Source: Polydactylus sextarius (taxonomy: Eukaryota > Chordata > Actinopteri > Polynemidae). From it: a DNA stretch of 64,000 nt. The stretch covers positions 18,332,547 through 18,396,546 of the forward strand of contig CM028908.1 of the NCBI GenBank assembly GCA_016801845.1. Reading direction: 5' to 3'. Below are positions 1 through 12,190 of the stretch, one piece after another. The notes beneath the pieces were generated by a model, which saw only the letters and a list, made by a program, of their open reading frames with translations, ran no database searches and had not been told where the DNA came from. The position numbers were made by a program, and so were the translations under genes. The stretch's first letter is position 1; each line of letters starts with the position of its first letter.

Positions 1-740
1 GTTTGATTGTTTAAAAGCTCCACTAACAAAACAAATTAAAAATTGTCTGATTATTTAAGACAAGTACATAAATATGGTCAAACAGGAGAGGACGAAAGAA
101 ATTGGAGCCCATCCTGATCCAAGCAACTGGGGACAGACTAGTCTGAAACTTTACACCGACTGTGAACACATTTTGTGATTATGGTGACTGTACTTACAGT
201 CTCACATGGAACGTCTCCTGAAGCAGTAACCCCTGTCAAACATGCTGCTGTAAACTTTATCCCCACATCCGTTTATCATCATTTGAGGCGTTTTTGTGAG
301 CCAGAACAGCAGTTCATTTCACGATTGATTTGACATTGTAAAGTTTGTCATGCAAATAAACTATCGATAGATAAATAAAAATAATGATGCAGCAATAGTG
401 TTACATGCTCCGTAAAATTATTTACATTATATACACTAGACATAAAGAGAATTAAACGGGGCATTACTCTAAATGATGCTGTTATTCTACTGTAAGAAAA
501 GTCAACAAAGGGAGAACTGAAAGCTGTGTGACACAAATCTAACATCAAGCTTTCAAAGGCTACACTACAACCTCACAGAAGGTTCAAGGTTGACTTGAAT
601 TACTGCCTCGTGGTTGTCGCCTCTGTCAACCAGTCAAGGTGAAGGAAATATAGTAACAATACCCCCTCCTTTTCAATGTAATGGTGTTAAATAGCTAGAA
701 AAGTGTTTTGCAGAACATTATAATGTCACAGTGATGTTGA

Positions 741-922
741 TCCTTGACCATCAAAATCTAATCAATTTACCCATGAATACAAGTGAATGTTTGAAGGAAT
801 TCCCTTAAGGGGAATTCCTGAGATATTGCCTTCCTGAGAGCAGGATGGATGGAGGGTTGGACGGACAATATGAAAATGTAATGCTGCTGGCCATGGTTGT
901 CACCAGCGCAAGGCCATAAAAA
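741..922 (+). repeat. Dispersed teleost repeat, copy A
   Basis: This copy shares ordered blocks with the copy at 58,922-59,110. These are CATCAAAATCTAATCA near the start, GAATTCCCT/GAAATTCCCT, a TGAGATATTGC/TGAAATATTGC block, a GGACGGACAA/GGACTGACAG block, and an end of the form GCC(A)TAAAAA. I recognise the pattern as a common dispersed fish repeat but cannot name the family safely. A small inverted repeat (AGGAATTCCC at 795-804 against 810-819) lies inside this copy. Confidence 0.7.
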
Positions 923-1021
923 TGTAACACTATTGTACCTCAGTGGGTGCTTAAGTAAAAATGATACCTACTCTATTTGCACATGCCCAATACTGACATA
1001 CAAACATGCAGCACACAAAGC

Positions 1022-1048
<27 letters not shown>
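1022..1048. repeat. Poly(T) tract, 27 bases
   Basis: An uninterrupted run of 27 T. On the minus strand it reads as poly(A), but no retroposed body is recognised beside it. Confidence 0.95.
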
Positions 1049-1053
<5 letters not shown>

Positions 1054-4000
1054 TACAAGGGTAGATGTCACAATGTCAGAGCAGAGAGCAACCTGTCAGA
1101 AACAGATATTTTCTCACATCAGACTGATACTTTAAGTCTCTAATGAGTCTTGTTCAGTAGTTTTCCCTCCTCCTCAATGCTCTTCCCTTCCTCTTCCATT
1201 TCCCTTGCTAAATATTCCTTTACTACAACCCCTCTTAGCATTTATTTCCCAACCCTTTGGTATATCACCTACTACATTACACCAGAGGAGAAAATAGTCA
1301 TAACTCTTTGAATATGTACCACCTTAAGCCTGTCCTGGCTGCAGCTGTGGGTGACATTTACCATTTGCTGAAGAGCCAAAAGGTAAAAAAAAAAAAAATG
1401 TCTATTCTCTGCTGTCTATTGCCTGTCTGCCCTCTCATGTGAATAATCCAAAACTGTAATAACATTGCTACAGCAACATGTTGCTGCACAGAGACCCGGC
1501 CTGGCATGTCTGCCATGACAGCACACAGCCTGTCCACAGCCCAACAATCTCTGTGATGCAGCAACTTCTGCTGAAGCCATTTTTCATGTTTCATATATAA
1601 TGAACTAATATCATGCTAACTAATTAATTTCATGTGTGCATGCCCATCCTGCAGTCATAAAGCTGATAAAGGTATGGAAGAAGAAAAACATAAGGAGCTA
1701 AGATTGTTAATGAATCACTCTGGTGACTGAGGATAATATGACAAATCCAGCTTCACCCACTTCTGGCAGCCCTGTGTCTGATATACATTCTGAAAAGAAA
1801 TAAGCCAAACAAAGGTGGTTCTCACTCCAGTGAATGTATAACATTTTTGTATTTTATTCACAGTTAAAACAAAGAATTACATTGTGATTGCACCTATAAG
1901 AGGAGGAGGAGTTGTGGTGAGGTAGGAGAGCAGCTCTCTGCGAGGTTTGCACTTGGCAATACGGGAGAAGAATGTAATACGGAATGTAATACAAAAAGCT
2001 AATATACACTAAGTGAACCAGAGGTAAGACGCATCTCCTCAGCGAAACATCACACTGTGACTCTGCTTCTTTGCATCTGCTCAGAGCAAAACTAAAGCCC
2101 TTGATCCTGACAAGAGCTGAGCACATTAGTTCACCTTTGAGTGCAGTTTTCATTACAGGCTTACATCATTTCACACACATACAGAAACGTGGGCCACCAA
2201 TAGGGAAAAGAAGACTAAATGCTTTAGAAGAGAAACAGCATGTCTAAGAAAATCATTTTACAGCATGAAACAACCAAAACATGAATGTTTAGTAAACTGA
2301 TTTCCCTGCTTTTTGCTCCAGTAAGGACAATAGGCATTAACCTGCACAGTGTGTTTCTGGGCCAAATGTTGGATGCAGATATACCATTTAATTTCCCCAT
2401 GCTTCCCCTTTGTAGAAGCCGGGGGGTAAAATTATTTGTCAGCATGACATAGTCTGAATGTCCTATGAAGGTAAGAGCTCAGCAGTAACATTATAAACAA
2501 TGAGCTGAAGCTCTCAGGCTTTCATGTAGATTCAAGTTCAGAAGAACGAAAGAAAAAAATCCCACTGTGGAAAAAAGGCATCTCAAAAAGGGAAAAAGGA
2601 ATCTAGTTATACATCAGTGCAATTCCAGCACTTTTTTGCATGCACGTGTGCTTTGCAGTTGCCTTGGAGAAGACTGAAATCTACAAGGATTGTGAAAATA
2701 TGTTATGATAAAAGATGGAATGTGGAGAGGTATTCACTTTCACTATCAGCTAAGTTTTAGCTGTTATTTTGTTCCCATGTATGCCATCCACATATTTTTA
2801 TTGATGCCTTCAAGGAAAAGGTTGAACCAATTCTATAGAACAGACATTAATCCTCATTTAAACAAGACTAGACAAAATGTAAGAAAGAAGGTCAAAAGGC
2901 CTTTTTGTTGGAAAAGCCTTGCAGCTCATTCTACTTCTACCACCTCTGGGACATGAGACGAGGAAGAGAAAAGTCTACATAGCCACCACACTAACTAATA
3001 TTCTCAAAAATATTTTCATGCAAATATGCACTGCCAACTTTACTCAGCTTGCTGAGATAACTGAAGTTAAACACATCTTTTTTTGGCACAGCCACAGAGG
3101 AAACTGACGTATACACGAGTCTTTGATTATAAGACCGGGATTGGGATAAGACTCGAGGCAGACGAGCTCTGCAGCTAATAGACAGAAGAGATGTCCAGAG
3201 AATGACGAAGACAAAGAGCATAAAAGTGAGGAGGGAGATAGTGTGTGAGAGAGAAAGCTCCTCTGGGTCATTAGGCTATAGACAGACACATGCAGGTGCC
3301 ACCTCATCCTTCATTCTCTCGGTCTCCTGGCCAACGGACATCGAGCAGGAGGGTATGAAGGCGTTGAGCCATGTTCAGTGAACCTGACATGTGCTGGAGA
3401 TACTGGGGCAAATGAAGATGCATTGCATGGCCACTGGATACTAATTGTCCTCTTACATTTTCAACAGTCTGTCACCATTCTCGCCATGCACACTACAAGT
3501 GACTGGCAAATAATTTAATACAAGATACACAACATTGTGGCTGACACAGATTAGAATAACATATCCTGACTGTTTATTCAGGCATTTGGCCGTGTCCATC
3601 TCATGTGTCGTATTCTGTACAGCAGTGATGAACAGTTAACTGTGACATCTCAACCTAACTTCCATTATTAGAGGATCTGCTGTCAGATAAAGCTGCGATA
3701 AGACAATACAGTGCTGCCTCGGCACAGCAGCCACATAGATTCATCCAGACACATCAGACAAGACAAATAGACCTCAGCTAATGCTGACAGAGCATCCCGG
3801 GTGGAAAATTTAGACAGACTTTCAATCATACCTTTGACAAGTGGGGACATATTCAAGCAAGAGGATTTCTGTTTCCATAATTCCAAACCCCATAATCCAT
3901 TTTTGGCCCCTGTCAGGGCTCGAATGAATGATTCACTGGGCCAAACCGAGAAAGCAAGTCACCTTGGCAACAAACTGAATATATGCATCTCAAATTTCAT

Positions 4001-4294
4001 GTTATTAGAAGTGTGCAAACAAAACTGAAACACAGAGTCTGGGAATGTATGCAGATGAGGTGTGTTTACGTTTGAGTGGTAACAGGATAAGTGGGAAAAG
4101 AAATTAACTTCAACTGCATTAAGTGACGTTTTTGGCAACATTAACTTACAGTTAGCTTTCAATACTCAGTCTTTGTAGCATTTGTAGCACTATGACTCAA
4201 CTCTGGATCAAAACAGTCATGATGTGGGTTGAAAGTCACTATAAAACTATCTGAGAATTATGAGTAGCATATTTCAGAAGCAGTTATAGCTCAT

Positions 4295-4340
4295 TGTTAA
4301 TAATAATATAATATGTATAATATAATAATATAATATAAGT
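4295..4340. repeat. AT-rich low-complexity run
   Basis: An irregular run made of AATA/ATAT words with almost no G or C. No further structure is seen. Confidence 0.8.
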
Positions 4341-6473
4341 ACTTATTGTAGCTTCTATAAAGTAATACAGATTTTCACTATAAATGTTTCAGAGACTAAA
4401 GTGTCGGCGAACAAAAACTATCATTTCAAACAAGAGGCAAAAGCTGAAAGTCAGAATCAGTTATTCTATCTATGTCTGCTTCAACATGTTGGATGTAAAG
4501 CTGGGACAAATGGAAATGGAAACATGGGCAAAATATTCACTTGCACTTGCATTCCTGGCACTCTGAGAGAAGCAGCGATATGGCAAAAGCAGTGGAGGTC
4601 AGCATGCAAGTTTACTTTACATTCTGCTGGCTTCTCTGGATTGTGACAAAAAAAAAACACACTAAAAATAATATATTTATATTTTCTGTCCCAATAAAGT
4701 TATTTTTACTAAAAGTGATTCCAAAAAAAGAAAACAGAAAACAGATAAGTGAAATACTTTAGAAAGTAAATCAGTGCCACGGTTAAGACAAACCAATTTG
4801 ACTGCCACTGTGTAAATGAGTTGCTGGGGCAAAGTGAGTCCTCTGCAAACAAAACACTCAATGAGTAACATTTGTCCCCTGCAGTGGTTTTAAATGATGC
4901 CATGAGGTTGCTCTGCTGCATCACAATTACCTGGCAGTGTCTCTTTGCTCCATTAACATAAGCAAGCTATTTCATTTCAGTGAGATGCCACTAAAGGGCT
5001 TGAGGGGCCTTGAGGTGATAGAGAACCTGCACAAGATATGGTATGAATAAAGATGATAATGATCTATGATACAGGAACTTTCTGTTGCTCTGTTTAATAT
5101 AAGGAAAATGGATGAGCTGCAGGGAGCTAAAATAAATAAAATCTCCTGGAAAGAAAGTACACAAAGAAGACCATTCACAGTGGGAGAAAATAGACCGAGT
5201 GTGAGATGTGTCTCAAGGTTTTGCTGTGTTGCCTGACAGTTATGTTGTGTGGACACACTTCACAACGTGGGGCTGCTTCATCTATTGTCATACTCTTCAT
5301 ATTTATTGAAAATAACGGAGGGAATTAGCCACCTGTTGTAAATAGCACCTGTACACTCTGCCTGACATAATTATCTGAGATCACATCTAATCTGCTTCCA
5401 TCTAATCTCACGCAAGGGGGTAAAAAAATGCACTAGGAGTACATTGACATAAAGGCTCATGATGAAAAAGATCGGCGAGTAAATAAAACACTAATGACAT
5501 GGCAATCTCAGCACGGGTGGAATGCGATGTGTTTGTCAGGACAGGATATGACATGCTGAGAAAAATAGGTAATTTCTCACTAGGTGACTCACTTATGGCT
5601 CTCAAACATTCTGGCAATCAACATCCTAAGTGACTGATTACTAAACTCCACCTCCAAACACATCTTAGCAACCACAACTAAGCAGGACAGGCCAATCAAA
5701 ATTTTAGCAGGCACTTTGACAGAAGTGCCTTTTAAAGCTTTTACAAAAACAAAATTATACTGAGTGGATTGAGCAGTGTTCTATATTGTAATAGGAACTG
5801 CACATGTTTGCATGCCCAGCTAAGTAAATTACTACCTACAATAGTACTCTAGCAAGAAATGCGTCAGTAGTTAATATATTCTGGGGTTACAGGTAACAAG
5901 ATTAAAAAATACCTGTGTAGGATTTGAACATCCACTGTGTGGGAGTTTAGCATAATGAAAATATATTTGGAGTTTTAGTAGTAGCATTAGCACATGTTAG
6001 CTGATGGTAATTGTCATTTCTGCATGATTGTCAGCCATAAATAAAAAGCCTACTTCTGTTCACTTTTTTTGTTTGAAAACAAAGACACTTTGTTTTACTG
6101 ATTACTGCAGCAATCACTGTTTAATCTGCCAGGATAAAACAGAAGGCTAAACAGACAAAGCAGAGGTAGTTTAAGTGGTAGAATCTAGTGAATACTGAAT
6201 TAAATGGAAACATATGTAGTGTACATAAGTGGTGATTGCAGAAAGAAGAGATAGTGTCTGGTCTACTTTCTCAGTGGTCTCTACTTTCTCACCTCTAAGT
6301 GAATATCTGATTATTTGTCGAGGAAAAAGTCAAGAAATAGTACAGAGGCCACAGAAACTGCCAATTCAACCTCCAGTCCTCCCTCCCTTGCTGGCCATAA
6401 AATGCAGTGTAATAGGATTCCTAAGCTTTTCCAGTGACTGCTTCCACTATCACACAGACATTTAAGTGCACTA

Positions 6474-6515
6474 ATCCATGACAAATTGTCTCATCTGATC
6501 CATGACAAATCGTCT
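6474..6515. repeat. Short imperfect tandem duplication, period 24
   Basis: The word ATCCATGACAAATTGTCT is followed 24 bases later by ATCCATGACAAATCGTCT, which differs at one base. This looks like a small local duplication. Confidence 0.75.
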
Positions 6516-7026
6516 GAGGGGCCGATAGAGACGACGAGATGGAGAGAGGGTGGAAGACGGGGGTAGGGGTGGTGGTGGGGTGGGTCAAGAGGATGGAGGG
6601 CTGGGGGAACAGGCCGCATACTGAGACTGTGCTGCAAGGCACCTGAATGATCAGGCAGATATTGCCTCATTTTTTAGAAAGGTTGCTTTCATTACCTCAA
6701 AGGACATGCTGTGTGATAGTGAGAGAGATCACGTAGTGCTGATGAGCTCCCTACCTAAGCCCTCAGTTTTCAAAGCAATTATAATCCCATGTAGGGGTAG
6801 ATTATAGGATCTGAGCTCCTCTGTTGGCAAAATGGCAGGATTTGCAGATGTCATGTTTCTAATTTAATTTGTGACATATAATTTATCAATTTCAACAACC
6901 TATAGTTTAATTTAGCTCTGAAGGTGGTGGTTTTATGTCAAACAAAACGGCATGGATAATAATAAAAAAAAAAACATTTCAACCTCATAAAATGTTATTC
7001 TACAACCTTGGACAGTAGTGATTCAG

Positions 7027-7029
<3 letters not shown>

Positions 7030-7079
<50 letters not shown>
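7030..7079. repeat. (TG)25 microsatellite
   Basis: Fifty bases of uninterrupted TG dinucleotide, followed by a degenerate GCATGCATGCGTG tail. It lies in the presumed tafa1 intron and is likely polymorphic. Confidence 0.97.
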
Positions 7080-7080
<1 letters not shown>

Positions 7081-8880
7081 ATGCATGCGTGTATGCATAT
7101 GTGTTTGTGCTTGCGTACACTGTATTGTACCATATTGTGGCTAAGGTGCAATCCATGATTCAGTGGCTATAATTTAATTAAATTTTTTTTCATTATCATT
7201 TCTCACAGTAATTACTCCCCATGGTTTAATATGAAAATAAAAAAATAATAATAATTCAAATTTAATAGCAAAACAAAAACACAGAGAGCCTATACGCACA
7301 GCTGTTATTGTGGATGGTGTAGATGGATCTGCTTTTCATACTGTGAAAGCTTGCACCTCCACAGAGGTAGTGAAGCATGCAACTTTGAAGATGACTGAAC
7401 AGGCACTAAAAGAAAAGTGCCTGTTCACTTCTGTGTTTCTGTCACACTGAACTGAGTTATTATAATGACAAGTCTGAGGACTATGGAGATGAGCTCTCAG
7501 TTTACAAAACAAAACAAAACAAAACAAAACATGTGTTTGGTTTGTGAGCCAATGAAACTAATTTTTTAACATTCCCAAACACTACAATGAAACTCATCAA
7601 TCTTCTGAAACAGTCATTTACTCAGCAATGGGATGGAAGGATTGAAGAAGGAAAACAAACAAAAACACAAACAAACAATAAATTCATTTAGTGTCTACTG
7701 AATGAATATGTCTATTTTTACATTCTCTTCATTCACCAAAAAGATGGCTATCCTAAATCAAGTTCAAGTTCAAGTTCAGTCTGGATCTTATAAGATCTTA
7801 TGATATCTTAAGATTTTTGTCTACCTGGGAAACCCCAAACCTTCAGATACTCAGTTAAATATCGGAGCTTTGATAGATCTGTGCTTAAGTAGACTCCTAC
7901 GGTATTTTGACTGCTTGTGTTCTTAATGCATCTTTGTTTATGACAGTGTTGTTCTTGATTGACCACTTTGGTTAATCAAACTAATTGTATGTTTTCTTCC
8001 ACCTCAAAGATTTTCTTACACTGAGGGAACATTATGGCACACTGAACAATGAACTCATTAAATTTCCTTCCAGTCATCTGTGATTAGCCTTTACAAGCCA
8101 TTTCAGTCACATCAACGGATAAAAACATAACAGCCGCAGCGCCACTGGATCGGCCTTTTCAGCTCTTCTGTACCCCACTTTGTGTTGTCATGCATAACAT
8201 TTTTTATGCACATGCAAAATCAGAATGCCTATGGCTGTCAGTCACTGCTGATTCAAACTATTCTTTCACATGAGCAGCAGGTAACTCCCAGATGCTTTAA
8301 GAATGTGTGAAGTAGCACTCTGTGGTGCTGCAAATATACACCGTGCCATCTTGACATCATAGCTGACAAAAAAAAGGCCAAACATCAGCTACAGACTGTT
8401 ATCAAAGTGTTAACAGGCTAGTAGAATTTGTTTTACAGCTGCACCTGGAACAGGAATCATGCTGTGCTATTAGATCTGAAGGTCTTTTAAACTCCTCTGT
8501 CATAGTTATAATAAAACAAAACAGCAGCTAAAGTATTACCACTGCCCCTGTGGGTATTGATACAATATGAACATGGCTACTGTATTAGTCCTTCAGCTGA
8601 GCAAAGGTAAATAAATACACTATCTTTGAAAAGTAACTCATTGACAACAGTGTACTGCAATGAGCGGACAACACATAAGGGAGCACTTTTATTTTAGGAA
8701 TAGAAAACACCAATGCACTGACACTGGAAACGGGTTGCACTTTTACTGACTTATGATGGAGTTCAGTACTATGTGCTGTCAACAGTGGCCTGGTTTGTGC
8801 ACCAGCAGTCTTGGCAGTGAGCACTTGTGCTTGCTGCGCTGGCAGGTGTGGAAGAGTGCAGAGCCAGGCTTGTGTGTGTT

Positions 8881-8913
8881 TATATATGTGTGTGTGTGTG
8901 TGCATGTGTGTGT
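8881..8913. repeat. Short TG/TA microsatellite
   Basis: A TATATATG run passes into TG dinucleotides with one interruption. Confidence 0.85.
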
Positions 8914-9845
8914 CATGTCACAATCAGCTCATCTGTCAATGTAGTGGATTATTTCTTGAGAGACCAGAATTGGCTGCCCAGAATCAGGCCGCCATCAATC
9001 TTCAGCCACATGAGCAGGACGTGAGGGGAGGCTGTGTGAAGCGGGGGCTCATGGGAAAGAGAGCAGCGTCGCTTCCTGAGCAGGTGACGAAGCAGTCAGG
9101 CAACTCGTTACTCAATCTCCGCCTCAGTGGTGACTATGCCGATTTGTCACAGTAAAAAAATAAATAAATGCCATCTTGAAACTTTATCTCTACAGTCACA
9201 TTTTTTTTCCTTTCTTTTTTTGGGACGCACTGTCAGCTCACCGTTGCAGCGAGCAGATAAGCTGATTTCTCGAACATTGTTAGATGCTTCAACAGGCCTA
9301 GGGATTACATCTGTACCTAGCTCAACATGACCTTCACTTCCCATCCTCAGATACCCACGCAGCCCCCTTGTCTGTGTATCTTTGTCTACGTGGGATGGTT
9401 TGTGAGTTTTTGTATCAATCAGAATCTTAGACAGGAGGCCGGGCAGCATGCCAAGATCCACAGAAATTTATTTCAGGACATGGTTTCTTAAAAAATACCA
9501 AGCTAATATTGCACCTCAGGACTTTCAATACTTCTGTTTGTCCTGAAGACAATACAGCAGAAAGCGAAGGAAGGTAGCTTCACCTATCATTTTATTGAGC
9601 GATTAAAAAAAAAAAAATATTAATGAATCAACGATCTCAGCGAATGGATGAGAGAGAGTAGAAGATGAAACTTTATTTCTAAGATGTTTTCAATCCTGTA
9701 TATCCCATGCTTCATTAAAGAAACCACTCTACAACTTAATTTACAGTACAGCATATCAGAAACACAGAACCAATATTTGATTACAGGAAAAAAAAGGAAC
9801 CATGAAAAACCGTGAATTCTTCAAGGCAAGACATCTTTTTTTTTC

Positions 9846-9867
9846 TTTTTTTTTTTTTTTTTTTTTT
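9846..9867. repeat. Poly(T) tract
   Basis: A run of 22 T preceded by a shorter T run with one C interruption (9,836-9,845). Confidence 0.9.
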
Positions 9868-10855
9868 GCCATGTCCTACATATCCATATCTATTTATATC
9901 TGAGGGCTCTGGCCTCAATGAAACTAGAGAGCTTCTCAAATTATAAAATCAATTCTAATTCAAACATTCATCATAGCATTTCAATTCTGAAAGAGCAGTT
10001 CTGGTTAAATCGGTTAACGCCACTCCACGGCTGAGTAAGATTGATGTCAGCTTCATCCTCTTAAAAAAACATGATATACAGTAAATTGTACAGTTGCTGA
10101 GCAGCAGCAGGAAAAAAAAAAACCCAAAAATGGGAAAAAAACAGAAATGTTCTCTCCCAGCGCCCAGTTATAGAATATCAGAACATATCCTATCATTCTG
10201 ATTGTCAGCACCAATTATAGCTGTCAGACATCACAGTTTATTTGATTTTGAATTTTCCGGAGAGTGTTTGTGCAAAAATAATGCTGCAACATATTAAGCA
10301 TTAACGCTGAAGTCACAACTGTGTTTTGATTATTTTCTAGTGTCGTTGTAAATTGAGTAGCCCGGCCCAAATCAGCCCAATCATGTACGTGAAATCGGAG
10401 AGAGAAAAGATCAAATAAACAGAGTGTGTGTGTGTGTTTGTCATCCATCTCCATAATGTCTCAGCGACCTGACTTGTCCTGAACACAGCTCCTCTATTCC
10501 CAGAGGAACTATGAAAGTGCCGCAATATAATGGCCTTGGTGAGAAAATGGTTTCTGAATGTGCGGGCGTGTACATGTCCGTACCCACCTTAGTTTTGTAT
10601 GAGGTAAGTGTGTGAGTTGATCTGTCTGACAGGAAACCTTCAAGAGAACGCTCAGCCATAACCGTCCTTTGCCTGGATGACTTTTATAGATCTACACTAG
10701 TGGTAGTGACTGTTTGGTGGTGGTGGTGTTGGTGGGGGGACTATTTTTTTTCCCCCTTCTTCGCCTCTGGGACCACTGCATTATTCAAAAGACACTTACT
10801 GAGCCTTGCACTTCCTTGTACATCTTTGGCACCAAGCTCGACTTGCCAACCAGTC

Positions 10856-10902
10856 AAAAAAAAAAAAAAAAAAAAGAAAGAAAGAAAAAGAAAGAAAAAA
10901 AA
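10856..10902. repeat. Poly(A) passing into (AAAG)n
   Basis: Twenty A are followed by AAAG/AAAAAG units. This is simple sequence. The lysine-rich reading frames across it are artefacts of base composition. Confidence 0.93.
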
Positions 10903-12053
10903 CCAAGAAAAACTGGAAGCTAGACTTTAAAAATTCATTCAGAGCTCTCTGTCGCCCATCCCTCACCCTCGTGCTCCAATTAATGGGACCGGGATACTTT
11001 GAGAACTTTCTATCATAGCCGGGATTTTCATGTGTCAGCTCTTCCACAGCAAAAAGTGAGTCAATTCTCCAACATGCTGCTTAAAGTCACTAGTGTTTAA
11101 CACAAGCGTGGACAATTCAGAGCTGGATTTTTCCCTCTGCTTTCTTTGCTTCAGTTGCTGTATTTTAGCTTGGCAATGCAATACGTACAAAGAGATCCGA
11201 ACAGAAGATAGCATCAATGTTTAACAGCTGCCTGGTTTCCGGAGAGAACCCCACTCTGTGCGAAGGTTCGGCATGGGAGTCACATTCATTGTCAGGAGCT
11301 TAAAGGAAGCCTTTACTCTGCTGAAAAAATCTTTGTCTTCCCTGTTACACTCCAACATACACCATAAGCAGCACTGGTAAGCTTTTCCATAATCATGGAA
11401 TTATTGTCACACTGCCGTCTATCCTCCCCTTTTGCCCCTCCAGAGCAAAAGGCGTCAAGCTTAATTGCCAAACGTTTCCAGTGCAAAACAGGGAAACATA
11501 ATTGTCTTTTCCATCAAAGCCACAGTGATCAAAGCTCCCGTGGTTACCAGCACAGTAATAGGCATTTTTGCCTACAGCTCGTCCCGCTCGTAACACTGCC
11601 AGCAAGATTCAGGGTGTAATAGTGAAGATTTCCTCACCACACACAGAAACGATACCCCAACCAGTTAACTCAGAGCGTTTAAAGATGCTCTATATCTAAC
11701 GGGGTTTCCATGATTAGTGTGAAGCTCATGCATTAAACCAAAGGTCTAACAACCATATTACTTCCATATATAACCCAAAATGTATACAGATACAGACTAT
11801 GACTAAAGTAGTATACAACAAGCCATTAGAAGCACAATTAGCAGTTTCATTTGCTTATCTTGTATGACTGTTAGCATAGTGAATCATCATGTTACAGTAC
11901 AGTACTGGGAAAATCATACTGACTTACTGCAGCAGTCTCTTGCTGTTGCTTTTAAACAGCAAAAGCTGAGAACTGCTGCCCCATCGAGAGGGCAACTTCT
12001 CGCTCTGTAACACTGTCCTGTGAAGCTGAAACCTGTTAAAGAGGCACACGTAC

Positions 12054-12190
12054 CCAGGGTGAGAATGTCGGTGCGACCGGGCCGGGCCACATGGTGCTGC
12101 TGGATGGTCTGGTAGAGTGTGGCCTGGCACAGCAGCAAGAAGCCGAGGCTAATCCACACGGCCAGCAACCAGGACATGGTGAGACCGAGT
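12054..12190 (-). CDS. tafa1: tafa1-like secreted peptide, first coding exon (partial CDS, coding part 12,054-12,177)
   Basis: This minus-strand exon begins after a pyrimidine-rich acceptor ending TTCTGCAG (first exon base 12,190). It carries 13 bases of 5' UTR, then ATG at 12,177 in the context CTCACCATGTCC. It ends at a strong donor, CTGG|GTACGT (last exon base 12,054), after 41 codons plus one base (phase 1). The peptide starts Met-Ser-Trp and has a hydrophobic core at residues 4-17 (LLAVWISLGFLLLC), typical of a signal peptide with cleavage near residues 19-21. It continues TLYQTIQQHHVARPG. From memory, human TAFA1 has the same order: MSW, WIS, LLLC/LLC, then a QQHH-x-x-RP block just before the Cys-rich domain. 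TAFA proteins are small secreted, brain-enriched chemokine-like peptides; TAFA1 is reported to act through GPR1, and the family binds neurexins. The Cys-rich part is not in the window. A teleost tafa1 duplicate is equally possible. Readthrough past 12,054 gives no TAFA-like sequence, which supports the donor. Confidence 0.68.

Larger units (their letters stand above)
1..12053 (-). other. tafa1 second intron (partial, runs off the window)
   Basis: This stretch follows the splice donor of the tafa1 coding exon on the minus strand, so it should be intron until the cysteine-rich exon is reached. I looked for the TAFA core (a Cys-Glu-Val start followed by a His-Arg-Cys-Cys-Asn-Lys block) on the minus strand and did not see it. 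TAFA1 introns are very long in mammals, so its absence is expected. Contents are one dispersed repeat (741-922), an AT-rich run near 4,295-4,340, and simple repeats listed separately. Scattered short reading frames here show no family resemblance. Confidence 0.55.

Noticed and set aside
11914..12053. Continuation of the tafa1 exon reading frame past 12,054 (97-codon frame)
   Set aside because: The frame continues through a strong GTACGT donor into sequence with no TAFA resemblance, so I treat it as intron.
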